From: CAZPMT01 sp964587655
GTDB lineage: Bacteria; Hydrogenedentota; Hydrogenedentia; Hydrogenedentales; SLHB01
Length of the DNA: 15,500 nucleotides
Direction of reading: 5' to 3'
Assembly (NCBI GenBank): GCA_964587655.1
Contig: CAZPMT010000136.1
Span: forward strand, 1 to 15,500
Shown: in pieces, positions 1 through 6,090 of the stretch
Numbering within the stretch: the stretch's first letter is position 1
Layout: the number at the start of each line of letters is the position of its first letter
Notes under the pieces: model-generated
Databases searched by the model: none
Told to the model about the DNA's origin: nothing
What the model saw: only the letters and a program-made list of their open reading frames with translations
Program-made: the position numbers and the translations under genes

Positions 1-381
1 ACACAGACAAGGGGTTACGAAAATTCAGAAGGGCCTATATTGAAGACTCAGGTTAAAGACTCCTATAACGAGCAGGCGTATGTGCCTGAGTCTTCGTATT
101 CGACCGGCAGAGCAACGTTGTACGGGAACGTAGTTCGGTATTCGGGCCGCACTCAACACTTCGGCGGCTACTACGTCTCAAAGCCAAGAGTGCAATACGA
201 GATCCGGCTTTTTGATACGTCAACCGGGCAGACCGTGTGGGTAGCGACGTCGTTGACCAGTGGAAATGCGCTCGCGCGCTTCGACACACTACTCGGTTCT
301 CTGGCCGATACTGCGGTGAAGCAAATGCAGACAGACCAGTTGATACCCGTCACAGGCAAAGGTCTCCCACCGGCGAAGTGA
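1..381 (+). CDS. 3' end of a putative envelope protein (5' truncated by the window edge)
   Basis: The reading frame is open from base 1 to a TGA at 379-381, giving the last 126 residues of a longer protein; a TTG at 40 could be an internal start but nothing marks it as one. The visible part holds a strand-rich stretch (YEIRLFDTSTGQTVWVA) followed by a helix ending ADTAVKQMQTDQLIP. A beta hairpin containing 'D..TGQ.VW' followed by a helix with 'L...A.....L..DGLI'-type spacing is common in small Gram-negative envelope lipoproteins (DUF4136-like or LpoB-like proteins). I cannot assign a family from this fragment and the N-terminus, where a lipobox would be, is outside the window. It is probably real coding sequence; function unknown. 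Confidence 0.65.
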   Translation, partial: TQTRGYENSEGPILKTQVKDSYNEQAYVPESSYSTGRATLYGNVVRYSGRTQHFGGYYVSKPRVQYEIRLFDTSTGQTVWVATSLTSGNALARFDTLLGSLADTAVKQMQTDQLIPVTGKGLPPAK

Positions 382-453
382 CTCTCATTCGCGTATTGCC
401 GCCGCCCACGTTCAACGCACTGGCGCGATCTCCCCGTCCGTAGTGTTCCGATA

Positions 454-481
454 GCCCGAAATCATCCGGGGGCATTCGGGC
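454..481 (+). terminator. Possible weak hairpin downstream of the first gene
   Basis: GCCCGAA (454-460) pairs perfectly with TTCGGGC (475-481) across a 14-nt loop, 73 nt after the stop codon. There is no T-run behind it, so intrinsic termination is doubtful. The stretch 382-541 otherwise shows only a short direct repeat of GGCGGGATACG near 497-518 and no gene. Confidence 0.25.
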
Positions 482-541
482 GCGAGATGCTCTCAGGCGG
501 GATACGGGCGGGATACGGAGCCGTCATGCCGGGATAATGAC

Positions 542-557
542 AAAACCCGATACCGGG
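542..557 (-). terminator. Possible terminator of the tRNA-Val transcript
   Basis: Read on the minus strand, CCCG-GTAT-CGGG (557 down to 546) is followed directly by TTTT (545-542), starting 28 nt past the encoded CCA of the tRNA. The stem is only four base pairs, so this is a weak candidate supported mainly by its position. Confidence 0.3.
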
Positions 558-584
558 GAAAGCATTGCAAACAAAGGGCGAAAA

Positions 585-661
585 TGGTGGGCGGTGCAGG
601 ACTCGAACCTGCGACCCTCTGCGTGTAAGGCAGATGCTCTAACCAACTGAGCTAACCGCCC
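585..661 (-). tRNA. tRNA-Val, anticodon TAC, with encoded CCA
   Basis: On the minus strand the gene starts GGGCGGT at 661 and pairs with ACCGCCC at 595-589; the discriminator base is A (588) and CCA is encoded at 587-585. The D arm GCTCAGTTGGTTAGAGC, the anticodon stem TCTGC/GCAGA with loop CTTACAC (anticodon TAC, reads GTA valine codons) and the T arm GCAGG-TTCGAGT-CCTGC are all intact. Length is 77 nt with CCA. Confidence 0.97.
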
Positions 662-808
662 GTGGGATTTTCCCCTCCGCAAGAATCTAACATAAGGCGG
701 CCGGATCGTGCAAATGCAGACAATCGATGCTCATATTCTTCCGGCATGTGCGTCGTGCTGAATTCGCCGCGTGCTTGCGGTGAGGAAGCGGGCGTGGTAG
801 CCTTTCCC

Positions 809-866
809 ACAGTTTGTCAAACGGAGACAAACTGTTGACAAACTGTAACGTGACTGACAAACGGAG
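809..866. promoter_or_regulatory. Cluster of ACAAACTGT repeats upstream of the oxidoreductase (candidate operator)
   Basis: The 9-mer ACAAACTGT occurs at 827-835 and 838-846, exactly 11 bp apart, and inverted as ACAGTTTGT at 809-817. A degenerate fourth copy (GACAAACGG) lies at 856-864, and TG(T/A)CAAACGGAG recurs at 816-827 and 855-866. CAGTTTGTC (810-818) and GACAAACTG (826-834) can form a hairpin. The same 9-mer is the core of the blaI operator at 4988-5004. Helical-turn spacing and mixed orientation suggest protein binding just upstream of the start codon. Which regulator binds, if any, is inference; no convincing -10 box pairs with the TTGACA at 835-840. Confidence 0.45.
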
Positions 867-869
867 GGG
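863..869 (+). promoter_or_regulatory. Ribosome binding site that selects the start of the oxidoreductase gene
   Basis: GGAGGGG ends 7 nt before the ATG at 877 but only 1 nt before the ATG at 871. The spacing favours 877, and it also disfavours a far-upstream TTG at 814, which lies inside the repeat cluster. Confidence 0.7.
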
Positions 870-876
870 TATGACC

Positions 877-2103
877 ATGGCAAAGCAAGAGGAAACGAGA
901 GTGGAACGGCGGGCGTTCCTGAAAGTCGCGGCCGCGGCGGCTACGGCGGGGTTGTCCATCGTGCCGGCGAAGGCCGTGCGCGGGGCCGAGGCGAATGAGA
1001 AGCTGCGCATCGGGATCGTGGGCTGCGGCGGCCGGGGAACGTGGATCGGGAATCTGTTTGAGAAGAACGCGAATGCGAAGGTCGTGGCGGTGCACGACTA
1101 TTTTCGAGATCGCGTAGACGCGGCGGGCGAGAAGTTCGAGGTGCCGGAAAAGCATCGTTACACTGGCCTGGACGGCTACAAGGAACTGCTGCGGGACAAG
1201 GTGGATGCCGTGGCCGTGGAGAGTCCGCCTTATTTCCATCCGGAACAGGCTGTGGCGGCGCTGGAAGCGGGAAAGCACGTGTACCTCGCCAAACCGATCG
1301 CGGTGGACGTGCCGGGATGCATGGCCATCGTGGACGCGGCGAAGAAGGCTGCGGGAAAGCTAAGTATCCTCGTGGATTTTCAGACGCGGAACAATGAGTT
1401 CTTCCGCGGGGCCGCGCAGCGCGTGCATGAGGGCATGATCGGCGATCCGGTGCTCGGCCACGTGTTCTATCACACTGGCCGGTTGGGTAAGAAGGCGGAG
1501 CCGGGCACGGAAACGGCGCGGTTGCGGAATTGGGTCTTTGACAAGGCGCTGTCGGGCGATATCATCGTCGAGCAGAACATACACGTGCTCGACGTCGCGA
1601 ACTGGTACCTGCAGGGACATCCGGTGAAGGCGTTCGGAACCGGCGGACGCAAGGCCCGCGTGGACGTAGGCGATTGCTGGGACCATTTCGTAGTTGCATT
1701 CTCGTATCCGAAAGATGTGACGGTCGACTTCAGTTCGCGGCAGTTCGGCGACGGGTTTGACGATCTCTGCATCCGGTTGTATGGCTCGCAGGGTACTGTC
1801 GACTCGCATTACGGTGGCGAAGTGAAGATTCGCGGCAACAAAGCCGGCTGGGCGGGAGGAAAGACCGATCAGATATACCAGGAGGGCGCCGTCAACAACA
1901 TCAAAGACTTCTGCGCGAGCATTGCAGACGGGAAACCGATCGACAATGCCGAGGAAAGCGCTCAGAGCACGATGACCTCCATTCTCGGGCGAACGGCGGC
2001 CTACGAGAACCGCGCGGTCACGTGGGACGAGATGATCGCCGCGAACACGCGCCTGGACCCGAAACTCGATCTGCCCAAGGACGGTCCTGACAGCAAAGCG
2101 TAG
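877..2103 (+). CDS. Tat-exported Gfo/Idh/MocA-family oxidoreductase
   Basis: This 408-residue protein opens with a twin-arginine signal (RRAFLKV, then an Ala-rich hydrophobic stretch ending AKAVRGAEA), so it is probably folded in the cytoplasm and exported. After it comes a Rossmann nucleotide-binding fold with the glycine motif GIVGCGGRG. The family's usual EKP signature appears as LAKPIAVDV: the catalytic-type Lys is kept and the preceding Glu is Ala. A conserved helix 'NIHVLDVANWYLQGHP' follows in the C-terminal alpha/beta domain. Family members oxidise or epimerise sugars and cyclitols with NAD(P), often with the cofactor held tightly in exported forms; the substrate cannot be told from sequence. 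It ends 3 nt from the convergent M56 gene with no visible terminator between. The upstream repeat cluster may be a regulatory site. Family assignment is firm, substrate unknown. Confidence 0.9.
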   Translation: MAKQEETRVERRAFLKVAAAAATAGLSIVPAKAVRGAEANEKLRIGIVGCGGRGTWIGNLFEKNANAKVVAVHDYFRDRVDAAGEKFEVPEKHRYTGLDGYKELLRDKVDAVAVESPPYFHPEQAVAALEAGKHVYLAKPIAVDVPGCMAIVDAAKKAAGKLSILVDFQTRNNEFFRGAAQRVHEGMIGDPVLGHVFYHTGRLGKKAEPGTETARLRNWVFDKALSGDIIVEQNIHVLDVANWYLQGHPVKAFGTGGRKARVDVGDCWDHFVVAFSYPKDVTVDFSSRQFGDGFDDLCIRLYGSQGTVDSHYGGEVKIRGNKAGWAGGKTDQIYQEGAVNNIKDFCASIADGKPIDNAEESAQSTMTSILGRTAAYENRAVTWDEMIAANTRLDPKLDLPKDGPDSKA

Positions 2104-2106
2104 GGA

Positions 2107-4497
2107 TTACTTCGGTTCAACAACGTTCAGGGTGAAGCAGACATTCTTCTTTCCCGAGTAAAGCGTCACGGTTTGAGCTTCGGGCGCTATCCGTAACAAG
2201 GTGTACTCTTCAAACCGTCCGTTTTCCCTATACCATTGTGTTGCAGAGGCCGTTTGAATCCGGACGCGAGCGCTGTCCCCGACCTTCTGAATTTGGAGGG
2301 CGCGCAAGTCCCGAGCGAGTCGATCATTGGCGCGCCCGGACGGCTTGGGTTCCTTGAGGACACCGTTCGTCGATTTCCTTGAGACGGATTCGTCTTTGTC
2401 GGTGCGCTGAAGCGTAACGGTCTGTTTCTTGGCGTCAATCTTCGCGACTTTATAGGGGTAACACGGATCACCCTCCCTATACCATTCGGCACGACCGTCG
2501 AAACGGATCTGGGCCGCCACCCCACCGCTCTTTGCCGCAAATATGCGCGCCACTTCAAAGGGGACATTCGGCGTTGGGATAGTCTTAGATGGGTTCGGGT
2601 TATCTCTCGCCGGGCTGACGGAGGACACAGCCGGTGCGTTGACGGTTTCCGCGGGCAACGGGGGCGCGTCGATCAGGTCATGCGAACTGATCCAGATGAA
2701 GTCCTTCTCGGCCTTGAAGGTCAGGTTGAGGGTGCGGAGCAACGCCTCCAACGCTTCCGCCAGCGTCACGTTCTTCAGGTTGATGTACGGGACGATGCCA
2801 TCGGTAACATATCCCGGAGAGCCGACCTTGATTTCAATTCTGGACCCGAGGATCGGGCGCACGACGCGATTGTCCAAAACCGTGTTCACAGTAAAACTAT
2901 CCGAGATGAACTCCAGGATCTCTTGCAGATGGATGCTTTCGAATTCTATCGATACGGGGACCTGAAGTTTCTTCGCCAAACCCTCCGAGGCGGAATCAAT
3001 GGAAGGAGGCTTGTACTTAGCGTCGGCCTCTATCATGGCCGGAGAACTGATCCAAACGACAGTCGGTCCGACAGTGAAGGTGAGGTTGAGCGGGCGCAAC
3101 AAGGCCGACAGGGCATCGCGCGTTGAAACATCTCTCACGTTGATGTAGGGCACCATGCCATCAGTGACATAATCAGGATTGCTCTCAACAATGTTCTCCG
3201 GGGTCTGTGCAACGCCCCCCCCCGCAGGATTGCGTTTCCTGGGCAGGGCGATCACGCGCGAATCAAGGGCGATATTCATCTCGTACGAATCGCTCATAAA
3301 CTCTATGATCTCGCTCATATGTATGTCCCCAAACTCGATACTGACGGGAGAATCGAGTGCTTTTTGCAGGTTGTTCGGTTTCGCCGGTTCGGGTTGGGCG
3401 GGTACGGACGCCCGCGTTGCCGGCCAGGGCGCCGGAGCAGGTGGTGCATTTGACGCAGCCGGTTCCTGGGACCAGCCGGGCAGGACGGCGGCGGCGAACG
3501 CGAGCATGAGCGCAAATGACAAAGCAGGCATTCTGCATGGGACTTGCTGACGGAGGATCATGAGGAGTCTCCTTTCGAAGGCGACGGCCGGGCCGCCTCC
3601 CATTCCTAGCACGGGAATCGCCGCACGGGATTGCGAGGCCAGTTCCGTGATGCGCACGAGGGTTTCGGCGTACTCGCGGCGCCGTTCGGGCAGCGCCCAG
3701 ATGACCCACGCGTCGCAGGCCATCTCGGCGGATTCGTGGAGGCGCTTGCTCGCGTACCAGAACACGGGGTTCCACCACCACACGCACCCGGCGATCAGCT
3801 CGATCCAGCCGGTCCAGTGATCGCGGCGCTTGAGGTGTGCGAGTTCGTGGGCCAGAACGATACGCCAGCGCTCGTGGTCCATTTCACCCAACAGCGTCTC
3901 CGGCACGAGCACCTTCGGATGCGCCACACTCCAGGTAATCGCGGATGCAATTCCGCCCGAGGCCGCCAGTGCGGGCGGCTTGATATGGAAAAGCAGCGCA
4001 AGGTCACTCAGACAAGTCTCAAGGCCTTGCGGCGCCCGGGAAGCGCCATTCGAGAGACGGCGGAATCGCACAAACCGGACGCCTTGGAGTCCGATCATTA
4101 GAACAATGCCCAACCCCCAGACTCCAAACAGCGCCGCGTACGCCCCTCTCCGAAGGCCATCGCTCGGACGGATGGGGTTCAACTGGCCTTGTGTAGAAGG
4201 CGCGTCGTCGTTCCCAATCAGACGTAACAGACGAGCGGTTGCGGTAGGGGCGTTCGTGTCGGACGCCTCTGTCTGGAAACTCGCGGAACGTTCAGCGGAG
4301 ATATGTTGCAGGCCATCGACAAGTTGAGCGATGGTCCAAGGCCATGCGACAACGGGCGGTGTAACGAGTTTGAGAAGCACCAGGAGCCACAAGGCATGGC
4401 ATACGGCGGGACGAAAACGGAGCAGCCGGCATAGGACGGCAACGACTATCGTCAACATAACGGTGATTATGAGGTGTTGCGCGAGCCAAGCTGTCAT
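2107..4497 (-). CDS. M56 (BlaR1-type) membrane metalloprotease sensor with tandem STN-like domains
   Basis: A 796-residue membrane protein. Hydrophobic segments lie near residues 8-25, 34-52, 118-138 and 322-340. Between the third and fourth is the M56 zinc protease site: HELAH at 217-221 and a downstream ESAEMACD (E258 the likely third ligand). This matches BlaR1/MecR1, which transduce an outside signal into proteolysis and so relieve BlaI-type repression. The extracytoplasmic part differs from BlaR1: instead of a penicillin-binding domain it has two homologous domains (about 383-490 and 513-610), each starting VSIEF and carrying YVTDG(M/I)VPYIN and (V/I)WISS, as in STN/secretin N-domains. 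Two further repeated modules (about 646-700 and 728-790) share WYRE and QTVTL; they resemble GspC/PilP-type periplasmic beta modules (weaker call). GGGAGAGG sits 6 nt before the ATG, and blaI is 38 nt upstream. A 9-C run (3215-3223) lies in the first STN-like domain. The sensed signal is unknown. Confidence 0.88.
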   Translation of the reverse strand: MTAWLAQHLIITVMLTIVVAVLCRLLRFRPAVCHALWLLVLLKLVTPPVVAWPWTIAQLVDGLQHISAERSASFQTEASDTNAPTATARLLRLIGNDDAPSTQGQLNPIRPSDGLRRGAYAALFGVWGLGIVLMIGLQGVRFVRFRRLSNGASRAPQGLETCLSDLALLFHIKPPALAASGGIASAITWSVAHPKVLVPETLLGEMDHERWRIVLAHELAHLKRRDHWTGWIELIAGCVWWWNPVFWYASKRLHESAEMACDAWVIWALPERRREYAETLVRITELASQSRAAIPVLGMGGGPAVAFERRLLMILRQQVPCRMPALSFALMLAFAAAVLPGWSQEPAASNAPPAPAPWPATRASVPAQPEPAKPNNLQKALDSPVSIEFGDIHMSEIIEFMSDSYEMNIALDSRVIALPRKRNPAGGGVAQTPENIVESNPDYVTDGMVPYINVRDVSTRDALSALLRPLNLTFTVGPTVVWISSPAMIEADAKYKPPSIDSASEGLAKKLQVPVSIEFESIHLQEILEFISDSFTVNTVLDNRVVRPILGSRIEIKVGSPGYVTDGIVPYINLKNVTLAEALEALLRTLNLTFKAEKDFIWISSHDLIDAPPLPAETVNAPAVSSVSPARDNPNPSKTIPTPNVPFEVARIFAAKSGGVAAQIRFDGRAEWYREGDPCYPYKVAKIDAKKQTVTLQRTDKDESVSRKSTNGVLKEPKPSGRANDRLARDLRALQIQKVGDSARVRIQTASATQWYRENGRFEEYTLLRIAPEAQTVTLYSGKKNVCFTLNVVEPK

Positions 4498-4535
4498 TGC
4501 GTGCCTCTCCCTTGAGATTCTGTCCCGGAGGCCCT

Positions 4536-4925
4536 TCAGTCTTTCCGGGGTTGGAGTTCGTCCAGAAGGCGGCGGAACTCTTGAATCTCTTTCTTTGTGA
4601 ATCGCTTATCCTTGACCAACGCCGCAACGAGCGGCAGCGCGGTCCCTTCGCACAAGTCTTCGATGATCGTGCGCACGCGATGCTTCATCAGCGCTTCGCG
4701 CGAGACGGCCGCCCTGAATACATTGGGAACGATCCGCTTGTCGGAGATAACGTATCCCTTTGCTTCGAGACGATTGAGCAAGGTCTGCAGCGTCGTGTAG
4801 GCCCAGCGACGCTTCCGCGGACCGAGATGCGCGTCAACCTCGCGTATGGTGCCCGGGCCGCCATCCCACAGCGCCTGTAACACTTCCATCTCGGCCTTGC
4901 TGATGCCTGGTTTGGTTTCCGCCAC
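4536..4925 (-). CDS. blaI: BlaI/MecI/CopY-family transcriptional repressor
   Basis: The protein of about 129 residues begins with the family's winged-helix pattern: ISKAEMEVLQALW, then TIREVDAHLG, then YTTLQTLLNRLEAKGYV as recognition helix and wing, followed by a C-terminal helical dimerisation part (RTIIEDLCEG...FTKKEIQEFRRLLDEL). Repressors of this family dimerise on TACA-n-TGTA dyads and are inactivated by proteolysis triggered by a BlaR1-type M56 partner, which is the next gene here. I prefer the GTG at 4925 because GGAGG (4935-4939, minus strand) is 9 nt upstream; an ATG at 4934 abuts that site and an ATG at 4958 has none. The chosen start also gives the normal family length. Two dyads in its own promoter indicate autoregulation. 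Family and pairing are firm; the start is a reasoned choice. Confidence 0.92.
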   Translation of the reverse strand: MAETKPGISKAEMEVLQALWDGGPGTIREVDAHLGPRKRRWAYTTLQTLLNRLEAKGYVISDKRIVPNVFRAAVSREALMKHRVRTIIEDLCEGTALPLVAALVKDKRFTKKEIQEFRRLLDELQPRKD

Positions 4926-4934
4926 GGGGCACAT

Positions 4935-4939
4935 CCTCC
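4935..4939 (-). promoter_or_regulatory. Ribosome binding site favouring the GTG start of blaI
   Basis: The minus strand reads GGAGG here, 9 nt before GTG 4925 and directly against the ATG at 4934, which would be too close to use. Confidence 0.6.
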
Positions 4940-4959
4940 GATTCAACGCGCGTTCCATC

Positions 4960-4976
4960 TATTACATTCTGTAGTA
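4960..4976. promoter_or_regulatory. BlaI-type operator dyad 1, at the transcription start
   Basis: TATTACA-TTC-TGTAGTA: two 7-bp half-sites around a 3-bp centre, carrying the TACA/TGTA core of BlaI/MecI operators. It lies just downstream of the -10 box of the blaI promoter, so a bound repressor would cover the start point. Confidence 0.75.
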
Positions 4977-4983
4977 CGCCTCA

Positions 4984-5012
4984 AGTGTACTACAAACTGT
5001 CGTAGTTGTCAA
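4984..5012 (-). promoter_or_regulatory. Promoter of the blaI-M56 operon
   Basis: On the minus strand a perfect -35 TTGACA (5012-5007) is followed after exactly 17 nt by TACACT (4989-4984), a 4-of-6 match to the -10 consensus. Transcription would begin near 4977. One operator fills the spacer and the other covers the start, which is a classic self-repressed layout. Confidence 0.75.
4988..5004. promoter_or_regulatory. BlaI-type operator dyad 2, inside the promoter spacer
   Basis: TACTACA-AAC-TGTCGTA has the same 7-3-7 design as dyad 1 and lies almost wholly between the -35 and -10 boxes. Its central nine bases ACAAACTGT are the same 9-mer that is repeated upstream of the oxidoreductase gene at 809-846. 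Confidence 0.75.
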
Positions 5013-5078
5013 GGGGGTAAGACGCGGCAAGTCCCGCACCCAAGATTCGAGAGTGCACCGGAGAACTCGCGCCGATTG

Positions 5079-5176
5079 GTTCCGTAGACGCGGCGTCCTC
5101 GCCGCGTTTCTTGGGAAGCGTCTTGCGTCAAGCGGCTCTTGATGAAAACGCGGCGAGGACGCCGCGTCTACGGAAC
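5079..5176. repeat. 31-bp perfect inverted repeat with nested hairpins (REP/MITE-like)
   Basis: 5079-5109 and 5146-5176 are perfect reverse complements separated by 36 nt. Each arm contains its own 8-bp palindrome, ACGCGGCG-TCCT-CGCCGCGT in the left arm, so the element can fold as one long stem or as two hairpins. It sits between the end of nth and the blaI promoter, where it could also separate the two transcripts. No ORF is present in 5013-5215. Confidence 0.85.
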
Positions 5177-5215
5177 TGCGTGAATGCTTGCTCTTAAGTG
5201 CGTGGATGCGCGGGA

Positions 5216-6082
5216 TCAGATGCGCGGGTACGGACACCGGCGCCGAAGGATGCAGCGGGCGCATTCGGGACTGCGCGCGTGGCAGATGGCCCGGCCATGG
5301 AAGATGAGGTTCAGATGGAGGGCGAGGCTGCGTCCGGCGGGTATGGCTGGGCCAATGAAGGTGTGTGCCCTTTCGGCGGGTATGCCGTCCGGCAGGAGGC
5401 CGAGGCGTTTAAGAACGCGCTCGATGTGGGTGTCGATGGGAAAGACGTCCTTGTGAAGCGCAAAGAGCAGAACGCACCGCGCGGTTTTCCTGCCGACGCC
5501 GTGAAACTTGAGCAGGTCCTTTTCGGCGGCCTCGGCTGGGAGTCCGGCAAGATATTGTAGGCTGAGTACACCTATCCGCGAATTCGGTGACGTGTTGTCA
5601 CATGGTCCCCCTTTGAAGGGGGGTAGGGGGGATGTTTTCTCTGGCGCGGTGTCAGGCCGCTGCAATGGCTCAACATCCCCCCTACCCCCCTTCAAAGGGG
5701 GACCTGTTCGTGGACGCCCCAACGCCGCGCTGACGCGTGGCAATACGCCACCGGATCTCGGAATGGGAGGACTGAGTTCGCCGCGCTTGGCGATCTCTCG
5801 GAGGATCCGCTGGATGCGGCGGCTCTTCGTCTTGGCAAGGCCGCCGGGACGCAACGCGGCTTCGAGTTTGGCGGGAGCGGCCTTCATGACGTCTTCCCAG
5901 GCCGGGAAAGCTTTTCGCATGGCGTCATAGGCCGCGCCGCTGTTCTTGTCGTTGGTATTCTGCGAGAGGATGGTTCCGATCAGGGAATCCAAGGGATCCT
6001 CTTCCCACGGCTTTGGTTCGCCATACTCCTTCACCAGCAAGCGGTCGATAGCCGTCAGTTGCCGCTTGAGAGAAACCCTCAT
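5216..6082 (-). CDS. nth: Endonuclease III-type DNA glycosylase/AP lyase with a 70-residue insertion
   Basis: Base-excision repair enzyme for oxidised pyrimidines. The helix-hairpin-helix LLKFHGVGRKTARCVLLFAL (191-209) carries the catalytic Lys (K199), and the catalytic Asp is D217 in PIDTHIERV. The [4Fe-4S] loop has the canonical C-x6-C-x2-C-x5-C spacing (C267, C274, C277, C283). The protein is 288 residues, about 70 more than usual; the excess is residues 105-174, between RGELS and LQYLAGLP, and is rich in Pro/Gly (PPLKGG, SPLPPFKGG). Taking out the corresponding 210 bp restores RGELSLQYLAGLP and a 218-aa protein of ordinary length. The start at 6082 has AGGA 7 nt upstream, overlapping the stop region of the sugar-binding gene (8-nt gap), so translation may be coupled. 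All catalytic residues remain, so it may still be active. Confidence 0.93.
   Translation of the reverse strand: MRVSLKRQLTAIDRLLVKEYGEPKPWEEDPLDSLIGTILSQNTNDKNSGAAYDAMRKAFPAWEDVMKAAPAKLEAALRPGGLAKTKSRRIQRILREIAKRGELSPPIPRSGGVLPRVSAALGRPRTGPPLKGGRGDVEPLQRPDTAPEKTSPLPPFKGGPCDNTSPNSRIGVLSLQYLAGLPAEAAEKDLLKFHGVGRKTARCVLLFALHKDVFPIDTHIERVLKRLGLLPDGIPAERAHTFIGPAIPAGRSLALHLNLIFHGRAICHARSPECARCILRRRCPYPRI
5562..5777. mobile_element. Small palindromic element inserted in frame in nth
   Basis: A 204-bp segment is flanked by the 6-bp direct repeat CTGAGT (5562-5567 and 5772-5777), consistent with a target-site duplication, so the net gain is 210 bp or 70 codons without a stop. Inside, 5604-5636 and 5672-5704 are a perfect 33-bp inverted repeat (GGTCCCCCTTTGAAGGGG and onward) around a 35-nt loop. 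The outer ends are weakly related inverted repeats (about 16 of 26 positions by eye). It encodes no protein of its own. It resembles a MITE, and functionally the Rickettsia palindromic elements known to insert in frame in genes. Confidence 0.8.
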
Positions 6083-6090
6083 GGCAGTTC

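Noticed and set aside
814..876. Upstream TTG start that would extend the oxidoreductase by 21 residues
   Set aside because: It lies inside the ACAAACTGT repeat cluster, has no ribosome site, and would place the twin-arginine signal far from the N-terminus; ATG 877 has GGAGGGG at 7 nt.
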